Shown: positions 24,109 through 61,952, numbered from the stretch's first letter. The stretch is DNA of 64,000 bases from Allolobophora icterica (GCA_963556255.1 OY744615.1:8498669-8562668); one strand, 5' to 3'. Made by a program: numbers and translations. Notes: a model not told the origin generated them from the letters alone.

Positions 24109-24135
24109 TGCCTCGACTTATGTGCAAGTTATCAT
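24109..24135 (-). promoter_or_regulatory. 5' untranslated part of the gene B ATG exon with splice acceptor
   Basis: The minus strand has CTTTGCAG followed by 27 bases of leader before the gene B ATG, parallel to A and C. In B the exon opens directly with an ATG (24133-24135) giving a 5-codon upstream frame that stops before the main start. The 5' exon must lie further upstream; conserved donors near 28197 and 29269 are candidates. Confidence 0.55.
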
Positions 24136-25172
24136 CTGCAAAGCAAGGAGTTTCACTGGATCACCTTGTGCAATGTGAGGGCAGATGCGACAAGGTAAGG
24201 CTTTGTAGAATGGTCCATGCATATAGCTTTACTGTAAAAAGTAAAGTTCCCGTTTTCGCACACTGGGAGGTGCCGAAACAATCCAATATAAAACTGAGGT
24301 CAAAGACAATTTTACAAATAAATTTACAAGAATTAGAGAATATACAGAGGTTGATGAGGTCTTTTAAACTGTTTGGTCACCTTCGTAATTGGAAATTCGA
24401 TTTGTTTTCATTGTTAATATATGTTTAATTTCTGTTGTCTGGAATACCCTCGATAATTTTTTTTAACATTATAAGACTGAAAACTGAAATAAAAGCCAGT
24501 AGAATGCAACGTAGCACAACATAGCAAGGCTTCTAAATGTTTCATAAGACATGTAATCTGTTTTAGAACCACTGGGAGACATAGGAGCCCGCCGTGCGAA
24601 GTGAAGCATAGAAAGATGTTCAAGCTCAATCCATCATCACTACAGAGTTTGGCATTAGGCTCGACCGATAAAGACACAGCTTATGAAGAGAGTGAACCAG
24701 TGAATCAGCTACAGCGACAAAGAGAATGAGAAGGCAACAGTCATACATTGCCAAATGTTAAACAAGAATCCTATATCACCGAGCAGGTGGCCGATGTTTT
24801 CGATCGAAATAAAGTCACTGACATGGAAAGACCACATTTTTTGCTGATTCTGCTCCAACTATTATAGCAGTCTAGGTCATAAATCTTATTTGTCAGTAAG
24901 TTGAAATGTCATTCGCCAAGCAAGAAAGCTAAATCAAGAAATTCGCCAGCACGTAACACATCAATTTCTCGAGAATCTGTTTGGTTGTTTATTGAAACGG
25001 TAAACTGTTTTCTGATATCACAGGCTGCTGAGATGTTGGATGGATTTCCTGTAATAGGCACCTGTGCATATCAAGCCGCTGCTCCTATGGAATAATGAAG
25101 AGCAGTTCCATAAGCCTGCCCTGAGGCAGCCATGGGTATGAAGTGTTAGCGACTTCATTTTCTTGACCTCCG

Positions 25173-25176
<4 letters not shown>

Positions 25177-25264
<88 letters not shown>

Positions 25265-25577
25265 CATAATCATAATCATAATCATAATCATAATAATCAT
25301 AATAATCGTTTAATATTTTCAAACTGACAATTACGCAGTATGATTACAAATCAGTATGAACAGATGATCACAAGTTATTACAGGAATATAATTTTTTAAC
25401 TATACGGCAGCCATGCAAGGCGCCCATTACGTCCTACATCTCATTTTCACAACGCGCCATCTGGCGAATGATAGGCTGCGTGGACCTATGCGAGAGGCTG
25501 CGGGAAGCGATCCCGTTACCTACTGCTCTTCACGCCAGTGATGTTACCACTACTCTATGGACCCCCTGTCCATGAGT
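25177..25577 (-). mobile_element. tRNA-derived SINE with long AAT/ATT tail, B-C spacer
   Basis: In minus orientation a tRNA-like head (A box near TAGAGTAGTGGTAACATCAC, B box near GGGATCGCTTCCC) is followed by a body with GGGCGCCTTGCATGGCTGC and a tail of ATT, seen as AAT on the plus strand. A and C lack it at this site. A second member is at 44290-44690. Confidence 0.75.
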
Positions 25578-25765
25578 GCGAGTGGCCAGTCTCGTCTGCG
25601 ATGTCTCATCTTCCAACCGTCAGTGTACGGTCAGTGTACTTGCTATAGCTCATTTGGATAGTAGTGCTGACGGAGCAGAAATCTCGAACTAAATTTCTGC
25701 TCTGGCGAGGATTTGAACCCTCGACCTCTCGATTGACAGTCCAGCACGCTAACCACAACATCCGA
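25578..25765 (-). repeat. tRNA-derived SINE, B-C spacer copy
   Basis: Same old SINE as at 5160-5345, B box form GGGTTCAAATCC. A younger SINE with an ATT tail abuts it at 25177-25577. Confidence 0.6.
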
Positions 25766-26317
25766 GTACTATGGAATGAAACCGACTACTAACCTTTCTC
25801 CGATGTACGAGTCCTGTCCTGCTTTCAACAAACGTCTTAAAACTCATTTCTTCTCACTGTCTTTCTAACACCTGGATATCTAACCGCATTTCTCTTGTAG
25901 AAGACAATTATTAACCGGACCACAGACTCGCATTTCTACGCGACCTTGTGGGCGTAAAATAGTTTAATTATTATAATAATTTGTATTCTTAAAATAATCC
26001 TTACTGAGAGTTTTGTTGATTGTTCATAGGTTACATTGAATATATTCAACTTTTCTTTCGCAAAGATTTTCTACAGAAGGTTGCGTTAAGCAGCCTTTCG
26101 TTTTCACAGACAGCGGCTTTGCCATCAAGCTAATATTATATATTATATTATATATATTATATCACCTGAAATTAAACAATAAGAAGTCCTCAGAAATGCT
26201 AGTACGTAGTCCGAGGACGGGTCTGGATATCGACGCAACTACAGCCGAGGTGCAGGGACGCCCTAGGGTCGCTAGTAGTACAATTCTAGCTGTTGTCTTC
26301 TCTAAAGACCTTAACTT

Positions 26318-27640
26318 TGTATTGTATTGTATTGCATTGTATCTAAACATTTATAAAGCGCCTCACACAGTATTCGCTAATCAGAGGCTCTCCCAGTGCG
26401 AAAGACCCAGTGAATAGAAAGTGGTTTTAAGACAGCGGAACGAGGCACTTGGGCCACCAGCTAATAAAGAGGCACGTGTCACTGGAGGGACTTGATTCCA
26501 TAGAGCAGGACCAATGCAAGAAAAGGCTCGAGTTTTGGCCATAGTGGTCTTGGTTCGTGGTACAAGAAGATCATGGCGATTAAGCGATCGCAATGGACGG
26601 AGGGAAGTAGCTGAAACTGGCAGACGAACAATGTCACAGAGGTACTTGGGTGCTAAGCCTGTACAGGACCGAATGACTAAAGTGAGAACCTTAAGCTGAA
26701 TCCGAGCAGTAAGGGGAAGCCAATGAAGATGATCGAACATGAAAGAGGAAATATGTGACCAGCGAGGAAGTCGGGCTATTAATCTGGCCGCAGCATTTAA
26801 AACAGTCTGGAGGGGGAAAGACGGACTTTGGCAGCCCAATCAAAATAGAATTACAATAGTCAATTCTGAAGCAGATGAAGGTGTGGATGATAGTGGTAAA
26901 AACGGAGGAGGAGACAGAGCGTCGGATTGCTCTAAGCCGTCTCAGGTGAAAGTAGGAAGAACGGGTAAGATTAGCAATTTGTTCAGAAAAGGTGAGCGTA
27001 CTGTCAAGGACAACACCAAGGTCACGGACACTAGAGAGAAAAGTGAATGACGGGAATTTCTGAGCAAGAAGTGGGAAGTTTAGTATGAGGAGCTGTTGAC
27101 GAGTACCAAACCATATAAGCTGCGTCTTAGTTAGATTCAAAGAGAGACGATTAGATGACAGCCAAAGGTATAAATCACGTGAGAGAGCATCAATGCGTCC
27201 AGTTAATGCAAGCTGTGCAGAGGGAGTGCCATGAACGAGTGCTTGGGCGTCGTCTGCATAAAGATGACCAGTTGATAAGTGCTTAGCAAATATAGCGGAA
27301 ATGTCAGCCGTGTATATGAGGCATAGGAGAGGGCCTAAGACAGAGCCCTGTGGCACCCCAAATTTAACTCTAACCCAATGGGTTCTGGAGTCTCCGCAGA
27401 TAACCATTTGCGTACGATCAGCGAGGTAAGACCGGAACCAAAGAAGTGGGAGGCCTTGGATGCCACATAAGGTTTCAAGTCGCTGCAGTAAGATGTCATG
27501 ATCTACTATGTCAAAGGCAGCAGAGACATTAAAGAGGGCTAACAGAGAGAGAGTTCCGATCGATCAATAGCAGAATAAATGTCAGAAAGTGTGGAGAGCA
27601 AGACCGCTTCAGTGGAATGATATAAAACCCATATAGACCG
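26318..27640 (-). mobile_element. L2/CR1-type LINE, 5' truncated, reverse transcriptase broken
   Basis: The minus strand encodes HSTEAVLLSTLSDIYSAID, SAAFDIVDHDILL, GVPQGSVLGPLL, the catalytic YADD (in GHLYADDAQALVHG), DLGVVLDSTLTF and LHWLPL, ending WNQVPP. A shift at about 26800 splits the frame. The 3' end has TTTATAAATGTTTAGATACA and an ACAAT tail. It is absent from the A-B and C-D spacers, so it was inserted after duplication. Confidence 0.9.
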
Positions 27641-27669
27641 CGTATGTGCCCGGGCTCGCCAGTCGTCCT

Positions 27670-28178
27670 TCGCATTTAGGACACTATAGGCCCATGGTCT
27701 GAGAGGGCCAAGAATGCATGACGTTGTCAAAGCCACGGCGCTGTCAAGGTTGTTCTACGCCTCCCCGGAATGGTGGAACTTCACAACCAAGAGTGAGCGT
27801 GAGAGGCTGGGAGCCATCCATAGGCGCTTGATAAGGAGTGGTCAGCTGCTGTGTAGCTTGGCCGACAACCGCCTTTTCTCAGCAGTTCTGGTTAATGAAG
27901 GGCATGTCCTGCACAGTCTGCTTCCGCCTTTAAAGTTACCGGATATGCACACCGACCCCGAGCCATTTCTTCGGCTGACAGTCTCATGAGAAAAACATTC
28001 TTAACTAGGGTGCTGTACTTATAACTTGATGAATAACTCTGCTTAATCACTATTTATATAGGTTTGGGTACTGTTTGTTTTGCAGGGCTGTGTATGTGCG
28101 AATATTTTTATATGTTCATGTACACCAAAATGCGGTTCGCAATTGGCTTAATAAAGAATATTCTCTTCTATTCTATAT
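27670..28178 (+). mobile_element. Second LINE fragment (C-terminus), opposite orientation
   Basis: The plus strand reads RTL-AHGLRGP then KATALSRLFYASPEWWNFTT and RLGAIHRRLIRSG, a well-known C-terminal stretch of non-LTR polymerases, followed by a 3' end with TTAATAAAGAATATTC and a TTCTA tail. One in-frame stop lies near its start. Together with 26318-27640 it fills the interval absent from the other spacers. Confidence 0.85.
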
Positions 28179-29268
28179 AAATCATAGTTTACTTACAAAT
28201 TTTAGGTACCCTCCCACGTGAAGACGTAGTACAGGTTGCGACCACACACTCTAGCAGCGCTGAAATTTGTCATACTAAAATCGGACCGATGTGAATTTAG
28301 AATTACATATCAACACTGTCCAATTATTAGCAGCTCCTTGCAACTCAACCACTCCCACCGCATCGACTAATATCACCAATCCTCTATCAGATCAATCGCG
28401 CGACTACGCTTTTCTACAATACATTCCTTATCAAGACATACCAATCTCATATTCTAGTTCTTAATGACACCTAGCACCCACATAGGCTAGCGCAGATAAC
28501 GCCATTATTAGTTTTCAATATATTGGCGCTATATAGATGTTCAATTACAGCTACACAAATAAACCACGACTGTGTAAATTACGCCATGCTTGAGATATTT
28601 ACGTTCTTGCAAATTTCATTAACATCACAAATCACAATAGCATGTCAAATTCCCAGAAGTCGTCTTTGCCAAATTAATTTCTATCGATGCTGTCACTCAC
28701 ATTTTATCTGACTTCGAAGCTGCGAATATTAGAAAATTATTTTGCACTGCTAATCGCTAGTCTCGTGTCGTCTGTCGTAGATTATGCCTAGTTATTATGG
28801 GAAGTTGGCAACGTATCAATTTCATTACGTTTGGTATTAGGCTAGCAAATAACGTTCTGTTGTGTCGAGGATTTGAACTGCAACCTCTGCAAGTCTAACC
28901 CAAAGTAAATGATTCTAAAAAAGCCTACTTAAATGCCAATCACTCAAGGCTAAACAATGTTTTGTCGTTAAAACTATTTCCAACACTCTAGGTAGACGTT
29001 TCCCGTATTCCTAATTCTTAGTTCAATTATAGGACTTAATAGGTCTAGCTAATTTAGCTAATCAAGGTATCGCTTTTATTAGATATAGGCCTAGGTAACG
29101 AGTATATAAAATACTCCAAAAAATGCTTCAGAGCAATGATTAACGACACGATTATGAAATTCCCTTTAATCACTATTTCAGAGAACGATGAAATCAAATA
29201 TTCAACTATTTACTGAAAATCACTCAAAATGTCAATTAAACAGGGGAAGGTGGGCGATAAATACTCAC

Positions 29269-29350
29269 AAGCAGTACCATTTGTTTGCCAAAAATAAGTG
29301 TAACAGCCAGGACCTCGAATAGCCATGAAACAGAAGTAGGCAAAGTGAAT
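29269..29350 (-). other. Candidate upstream exon in the B-C spacer with splice donor
   Basis: The minus strand has a donor GTGAGTATT at 29268 and below. The matching position in the C-D spacer (exon edge 59799) has GTAAGTATT; both are strong donor forms differing by the tolerated A/G at position 3. The preceding 80 bases are nearly identical in the two spacers and open in one frame (LPTSVSWLFEVLAVTLI). The A-B spacer lacks this region. It may be a 5' exon of the downstream transporter or part of another transcript. Confidence 0.3.
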
Positions 29351-29774
29351 CTATGCCGCTGTAGATAGAGCTTAAAACGAAAAGCATGTCCTACGCCTCT
29401 ACTAGTACAAGGAGGTTAATTCAATCTAGAAAGGAGTGAGGTTAGAAATGAACGTCGATGCTTAGATTAAAGCAAGGTATTCTAACGATGGTAAAACCCT
29501 CGCTACTGTTTTAATTACTTAGCGCCAATTTCTATTACTGCTTCAGTTGACTCACGTCCGTATTCACGCGAATAAAATCGGTTGCTAAGGGTGAACACTG
29601 AACATCCGGCCGTTTGCGATCTGACTTAAAAGGGCTGCCGATGAACGGATCTAGCGATACATTGACGACGACTAGAGGGTCAGGCAAACAAAATAGATAC
29701 GGACACTAGGATGAAAGGAAATTTCGATCTGCCGGCTTAATGAGAGCTAAAGAGACAATGACACAGACGCACGC

Positions 29775-29972
29775 ATGACGATAGGAGACATGCACACGGA
29801 CAAGTTAGATCAAAAGAAATGCGGATATCAATGCATAGGAATGTACAGACTTGTCGACTTCAAAGGCGAAGTTGGGTTCAATACGTACGCGGCGTCTTTT
29901 GATGTGGTTTTAGAGAAACTAAAAATAGATCGCTGTCGATCGACCAAAATGCGGAGGGGCTGGGGCCCTTAG
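29775..29972 (+). CDS. Small conserved ORF (65 aa), function unknown
   Basis: Plus-strand frame starting MTIGDM and ending RSTKMRRGWGP, in a CpG-richer block. Its counterpart at 60298-60501 is open with the same start and end despite two indels, of 15 and 9 bases, both multiples of three. No domain is recognised and the ATG context is weak. It could be a real short protein, a conserved promoter-proximal block, or chance in a young duplicate. Confidence 0.25.
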   Translation: MTIGDMHTDKLDQKKCGYQCIGMYRLVDFKGEVGFNTYAASFDVVLEKLKIDRCRSTKMRRGWGP

Positions 29973-30317
29973 CAACGGCCATACTATGTAAACCCGCGCA
30001 TCAGAAATCACTAAATTCGGCTGCCTAGTGAAAGGACGTCGGTTGGTAACGTGTAGCACGCAAGATTCGTATAATTTGGCTGCGGTTTGGCCATCGTTTG
30101 AAATGTTATTTATGGTATCGTTGTGAAATTAGGCGAATTTGACGAGCACCTTTTAAGTAGAAATAGCTAGTGTTACAGCGAGAATTCAAAGTCGGATATA
30201 TTGCGATTTCGAGTCGATTCTTAATTGGAAATTCTGGAATATAATTCATGTTCTCTATGGATATATAAATTCAACAAATTAAACTCACATTGCCCCTTAG
30301 TGCATGATGTACAATAA

Positions 30318-30319
30318 GC

Positions 30320-30411
<92 letters not shown>
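30318..30411. repeat. (ATT)n microsatellite, B-C spacer
   Basis: Pure ATT run of about 31 units. The counterpart at 60864 has ATT-ATC-ATT. Confidence 0.95.
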
Positions 30412-30413
<2 letters not shown>

Positions 30414-31343
30414 ACGAACATTTTTAATGCACGCAAAGTCACAGAGAAATCCGAATCTGAGGCGCGGTTAGTTAGTCACTGAAGAGCTATCCATATCCAT
30501 ATCCATATGTTTGAAAGCCAGTGAGAAATAGTGAGTTTTGAGGCGTTACTTGAAATAAGAAGAAGAGTGTCGAAGTTACCTATCTTTCTCTGTAGGTCAC
30601 AATTACATCAACATTGTTGTATCTTATATATACCGGTATCTTATGTTTGTATGTAATGTGTCAGGCACCTTAAACTAGAGTATGTATGAGTGGTTTAATT
30701 ACATTTAACAAATCTGTGACATTTTTTCAGATATTGAGACTTGCTTTCAATCTTGTATTTTTCACTCGTGTGAGCTATATTGCGTGGCGTCCGACACCGA
30801 TGATGATCTTTCTGATGACGAGTCAGCCTATCGAAATGGGTGCATGAACGTTTAAACTGGGATTATGAGCATGGACTACTCTCTATTGAACCCAGTTGCG
30901 ACCGTCATTAGTCAGACAACGACTTTCTACGTTGTTGAAGCCATCCGGGCTAAAGTTTGGAACCTCACTAAACATTCCTAGCGATAGCGGACTTTCGTAT
31001 TGTCTACAATCCGCCTTATGGGTATGGGCTTTCTATGTCAAACACGTTTTGGTTTGACGCGAGATGCCCAATGAACTAACCAATCACTAGCCGGTTTTGT
31101 ATTGAGGACAAATTTGCCTGTAGGAATGGGCTACTCTATCTGTTCTGCAGGTCAAAGACTGATTTACCTATTGCCCTCGAGAATATCTTTCAACACTTTA
31201 ACAAGAGCTGTATTGGTTTCCCAGTCGATTTTAGTACACTCTCGTCGTTAAATTGTTAACGCTGCCCATATCAAACCCATCTATCCTGGAGTAGAAGCGC
31301 AAACTGTTGTGCAAGGAAAAAACTGTGTTTCCTGACAAATGCA

Positions 31344-31349
31344 TTTATT
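31344..31349 (-). terminator. Poly(A) signal AATAAA downstream of gene C
   Basis: The same conserved block as downstream of B and D. The distance from the stop is larger because a tRNA-derived SINE (31524-31772) sits between the stop and the signal. Confidence 0.5.
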
Positions 31350-31523
31350 GGCTGCCCATATCAAAGTAATCTGGTATGTCTACGGCGCCAAAATGTCTCG
31401 CTTCCCGTTAGAGGCCATACAGGAACAGAAGCAGTATGTGATCAAATCAAACGAGTAAAACCCAGAAGTTGATATTTGAGTGAAATGCAGATCATTGATT
31501 CACACATATTATTAATACGAACT

Positions 31524-31772
31524 GTGGGGCGTTGTGGCTCAGTGGTATGATCGGCGCCTTGTGACCGGAGGGTTGCAGGTTCGAATCCCACTCTAGCCGC
31601 TGCGTACGGACCTTGGGCAAGTCCTTCACTCGCAATTGCTCGTGGCGCTTCGGCGTGAAAATCCGGCACAGTATCAAATGCTGTAGTCGGGAGCGCCTCT
31701 GAATAGTAGTTGACTTCGGGAGGCGCTATAGAATATCCGGAATAAATAAAAAATAAAAAATAAAAAACATAT
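31524..31772 (+). mobile_element. tRNA-derived SINE in the gene C 3' flank
   Basis: Head GTTGTGGCTCAGTGGTATGA (A box) and GGTTCGAATCCC (B box), then a tail domain GGGAGCGCCTCTGAATAG with GAGGCGCTATAGAA and an AAATAAAA-rich end. B and D lack it at the same site. The tail matches the 3' end of the L2/CR1 LINEs in this window, so that LINE type probably mobilised it. Confidence 0.85.
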
Positions 31773-31865
31773 ATGGTCGCATATTACGTGGCGCCAGAAA
31801 CTGATGAACATAATGACTTTTGATGAAGGTGAGGGGGTGGAGGAGAGTAACTTTGGTGATTGCAT

Positions 31866-57133
<25,268 letters not shown>

Positions 57134-57160
57134 TGCCTCGACTTATGTGCAAGTTATTAT
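57134..57160 (-). promoter_or_regulatory. 5' untranslated part of the gene C ATG exon with splice acceptor
   Basis: As in A and B, the minus strand reads TTGCTTTGCAG and then a 27-base leader ending in GTCGAGGCA before ATGGAG. No upstream ATG is present in this stretch. The upstream exon is expected in the C-D spacer; conserved donors near 58791 and 59799 are candidates. Confidence 0.55.
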
Positions 57161-58204
57161 CTGCAAAGCAAGGAGTTTCACTGGATCGTCTTATGCAATG
57201 TGAGCGCAGATGCGACAAGGTAAGGCTTTGTACAGTGGTCCATGCATATAGCTTTACTGTAGAAAGTAAAGTTCCCGTATTTGCATACTGAAAGGTGCCG
57301 AATAAATCCAATATATAAAATTGATGTCAAAGACAATTTTACAAAGTTCTTACAAAAATTTGAGAATATACAGAGGTTGATGAGGTCTTTTAAACTGTTT
57401 GGTCACCTTCGTAAATGGAAATTCGACTTGACTTCATTGTTAATAAATCTTTAATTTCTGTTGTCTGGAATATACTCGAAAATTGTTTTATCATTATAAG
57501 ACGGAACAATGAAAATAAAAGCCAGTAAGATAGAATGCAACGTAGCACAACATAGCAAGGCTTCTAAATGTTTCATAAGACATGTAATCTGTGTTAGAAC
57601 CACTGGGAGACATAGGAGCCGGCCGTGCGAAATCAAAGCATAGAAAGATGTTCAAGTTCAATCCATCATCACTACAGAGTTTGGACTTAGGCTCGACCGA
57701 TAAAGACGCCGGTTATGAAAACAGTGAACCAGTGAATCAGCTACAGCGACAAAGCGAATGAGAAGGCAACAGTCAGATAGCCAAATGTTAAACAAGAATC
57801 CTATATCACCGAGCAGGTGGCCGATGTTTTCGATCGAAATAAAGTCACTGACATAGAAAGACCAAATTTTTTGCTGATTCTGCTCCAACTATAGCAGTCT
57901 AGGTCATAAATCTTATTTGTCAGTAAGTTGAAATCTCATTCGCCAAACACTAAAGCTAAATCGAGAAATTTGCCAGCACCTGACACATCAATTTCTGAAG
58001 AATCTGTTTGGTTGTTTATTGAAACGGGAGACTGTTTTCTGATATCACAGGCTGCTGAGATATTGGGTGGATTTTCTGTAATAGGCAATTGTGCATATCA
58101 AACCGCTGCTCCTATGGAATAAAGAACAGCAGTTCCCATAAGGTAGCCCTGAGGCAGACCTGGGTATGAGGTGTTGGCGACTTCATTTTCTTAACCTCCG
58201 TATA

Positions 58205-58405
58205 TATGAGGGCGAGTGGCCAGTCCTCATCCTCGATATCTCATCTTCCCATCGTCAGTGTACGGTCAGTGTACCCGTTATAGCTCAGTTGAATAGGAGT
58301 ACTGATGGACCAGAAATCTCTAACTAAACTTCTGCTCTGGCGGGGATTTGAACCCTCGACCTCTCGATTGACAGTCAAGCACGCTAACCACAACAGTCGA
58401 GCATT
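58205..58405 (-). repeat. tRNA-derived SINE, C-D spacer copy
   Basis: Same old SINE as at 5160-5345, with the B box GGGTTCAAATCC on the minus strand and diverged flanks. Confidence 0.6.
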
Positions 58406-59798
58406 ATGGAATGAAACCGACTACTAACCTTTCTCCAATGAACGAATTCTTTTCTGCTTTTAACAAACGTCTTAAAACTCATTAATTCCCAATGTCTTTC
58501 TAACACCTGGATATCTAACCGCATTTCACTTGTAGAAGTATTAACCGGACCACAGATTTGCATTTCTACGCGACCTTGTGGGCGTAAAATAGTTAAATTA
58601 TAATAATAATTCGTTTTCTTAAAATAATCCTTTCTGAGAGTTTCGTTGATTGTTTTCATTGATTGCATTGAATATATTCAACTTTTCCTTCGTAAAGATT
58701 TTGTACAGTATATTGCGTTAAGTCTCGTTTACACAGACAGCGGCTTTGTCATCAAGCTAACATTACATACATAGATCATGGTTTACTTACAAATTTTAGG
58801 TACCCTCTCACGTGAAGACGTAGTAGCGGACTACAGGCTGCGTCCATACACTCTAACAGCGCTGAAAGTTGTAATACTAAAATCTGACGGATGTGCATTT
58901 GCATATCAACACTGTCCAATTATTAGCAGTTCCTTGCAACTCAACCACTCCCACCGCATCGACTTATGTCATAAATCCTCTGTCAAATCAATCGTGCGTC
59001 TGTGCTTTTGTACAACACATTCCTTATCAAGACATACCAATCTAATATTCTAGTTTTAATGACATTCAGCATCCACATAGGCTAGCGCAGATAAACCATT
59101 ATTAGTTTGCAATTTATTGGCGCTTTATAGATGTTCAATTACAGCTACATAAATTAACCATGTTTGTGCAGTAAATTTTGCCAAGTAAATTTCTATCGTT
59201 GCTGTAACTCACGTTTTATCTGACTTCGAAGCTGCGATTATTAGCACATAAATTTTCACTGCTAACTTGTAGACATCGCTATAGTCTCTTTTCGTCTGTC
59301 GCAGATGACGCCTAGTTATCGTGGCAAGTTGGCAACGTACCCATTTCATTGCGTTTGGTATTGGGCTAGCAAATAACGTTCTGTTGTGTCGAGGATTTGA
59401 ACTGCAACCTCTACAAAGTCTAACCCAAAGTAAACGATTCTAATGAGCCTAATTAAATTCCAATCACTTAAGGCATCAGGTAGTGGGCTAAACAATGTTT
59501 TGTCATTAAAACGTTTGCCAACATTCTAGGGAGACCTTTCCCGTGTTCCTAATTCCTAGTGCAATTATAGGACTTAATATGACTAACTAAGTTAGCTAAT
59601 CAAAGTATTGCTTTTATTAGAATAGGTAACGAGTATATAAAATTGTCCAAAAATGCTTAAGAGCAATGATTAGCGACACGATTATGAAATTCCCTTTAAT
59701 CACTATTTCAGAGAACGATGAAATCAAATACTCAACTATTTTCTGAAATTCACTCAAAATGTCAATTAAACAGGGGATGGTGGGCGATGAATACTTAC

Positions 59799-59880
59799 AA
59801 GAAGTACCACTTGTTTGCTAAGAATAAGTGTAACAGCCAGGACCTCGAATAGCCATGAAACAGAAGTAGGCAAAGTGAAT
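59799..59880 (-). other. Candidate upstream exon in the C-D spacer with splice donor
   Basis: Counterpart of the block at 29269-29350, with donor GTAAGTATT on the minus strand. The frame reading LPTSVSWLFEVLAVTLI is open up to the donor in both copies. Upstream boundary not determined. Confidence 0.3.
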
Positions 59881-60297
59881 CTATGCCGCGGTAGATACAG
59901 CTTAAAACGAAAAGCATGTCCTACGCCTCTACTAGTACAAGGAGGTTAATTCAACCTAGAAAGGAGTGAGGTTAGAAATGAACGTCGATGCTTAGATTAA
60001 AGCAAGGTATTCTAACGATGGTATAACCCTCGCTACTGTTTTAATTACCTAGCGCCAATTTGTATTACTGCTTCAGTTGAATCACGTCCGTATTCGTGCG
60101 AATAAAATCGGTTGCTGATGGTGAACATCCAGCCGTTTGCGATCTGACTTAAAAGGGCTGCCGATGAACGGATCTAGCGATACATTGACGACGACTAGAG
60201 GGTCAGGCAAACAAAATGGACACGGACACTAGGATGAAAGGAAATTTCGATCTGCCGGCTTAATGAGAACTAGAGAGACATTGACACAGACGCACGC

Positions 60298-60501
60298 ATG
60301 ACGATAGGAGACATGCAAACGGACAAGTTAGATAAAAAGAACTGCGCTGTCGCCGCCATTGGACAGCAATACATTGGAATGTACAGACTTGTCGACTTCA
60401 AAGGCGAAGTTGGGTTCAGTACGTCTTTTGATGTGGTTTTAGAGAAACAAAAAATAGATCGCTGTCGATCGACCAAAATGCGGAGGGGCTGGGGCCCTTA
60501 G
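60298..60501 (+). CDS. Small conserved ORF (67 aa), function unknown
   Basis: Counterpart of the frame at 29775. The core GMYRLVDFKGEVGF and the terminal RSTKMRRGWGP are the same. The minus-strand frame over the same interval is open here but stopped in the B-C copy, which favours the plus frame if either is real. Confidence 0.25.
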   Translation: MTIGDMQTDKLDKKNCAVAAIGQQYIGMYRLVDFKGEVGFSTSFDVVLEKQKIDRCRSTKMRRGWGP

Positions 60502-60863
60502 CAACGGCCGTACTATGTAAACCCGCGCATCAGAATTCACTAAAATTCTCGAATTTCGGCTGCCTAGTGAAACCACGTCGGTTGGTAGCGTGTGTAGCAC
60601 GCGAGATTCGTATAATTTGGCTGCGGTGGTTTGGCTATAGTTTGAAATGTTATCTGTGGTATGGTTGTGAAATTGGGCGAATTTGACGTGCACCTTTTAA
60701 GTAGAAATAGGTAGTGTTACAGCGAGAATTCAATGTCGGATATATTGCGATTTCGAGTCGATTCTTAATTGGAAATTCTGGAATATAATTCATGTTCTCT
60801 ATGGATACATAAATTCAACAAATTAAACTCACATTACCCCTTAGTGCATGATGTACAATAAGC

Positions 60864-61073
<210 letters not shown>

Positions 61074-61946
61074 GAACATTTTTAACGCACGCAAAGTCAC
61101 ACAGAAATGCGAATCTGAGGGGCGGTTAGTTAGTCACTGCAGAGCAATTAGGTATCCATATGTTTAAAATCCAGTGAGAAATGGTGAGTTTTGAGGCGTA
61201 ACTTGAAATAAGAAGAAGAGTGTCGATGTCACCTATCTTTCTCTGTAGATCACAATTACATCAACAATGTTGTATCTTAATATATCGTATGTTGTATGTA
61301 ATATGTCAGGCACTTTCAACTAGTGTTTGAGTGGTTTTAATACAGTTAACAAATCTGTGACATTTTTTCTAATACTGAGACTAGCTTTCAATTTTGTATG
61401 ATGATTTTTCTGAAGATGAGTCAGCCTATCGAAATGGGTGCATGAACGTTTAAACTGGGATTATGAGCAAGGACTACTCTCTATTGAACCCAGTAGCGAC
61501 CGTCATTAGTCTGACAACGACTTTCTACGTTGTTGAAGCCATCCGGGCTAAAGTTAGGAACCTCGCTAAACATTCCTAGCGATAGCGGACTTTCGTATTG
61601 GCCACAATCCGCCTTACGAGTAGGCCTATATACTTTCTATGTCAAACACGTTTTTTTTGACGCGAGATGCCCAATGAACAATCCAATCATTAGCCGGTTT
61701 TGTATGGAAGACAAATGTGCCTGTAGGAATGGGCTACTCAATCTGTTCTGCAGGTCAAAGACTGATTTACCTATTGCCCTCGAGAATATGTTTTAACATT
61801 TTAACAACGAGCTGCATTGGTTTCCCAGTCGATTTTAGTACAGTGTCGTCGTTGAATTATTAACGCTCCCCATATCAAACCCATCTATCCTGGTGTAGAA
61901 GGGCAATCCTGTTGTGCAAGTAAAAAACTGTTTCCTGACAAATGCA

Positions 61947-61952
61947 TTTATT
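61947..61952 (-). terminator. Poly(A) signal AATAAA downstream of gene D
   Basis: Conserved AATAAATGCATTT block on the minus strand downstream of the gene D last exon, matching B and C. Confidence 0.5.

Larger units (their letters stand above)
24136..31865. other. B-C intergenic spacer
   Basis: Holds sequence shared with the other spacers, a tRNA-derived SINE pair (25177-25765), two LINE fragments facing each other (26318-28178), a block nearly identical to the C-D spacer (28190-30300) with a CpG-richer part at about 29550-30080, a pure ATT microsatellite (30318-30411), a block at 30770-31250 shared with 61400-61850, and the gene C 3' flank with a SINE. No protein gene is recognised. Confidence 0.6.

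Noticed and set aside
61530..61796. 88-codon frame in the C-D spacer
   Set aside because: The matching sequence near 30940-31200 has indels that shift the frame and a stop, so the frame is not conserved.
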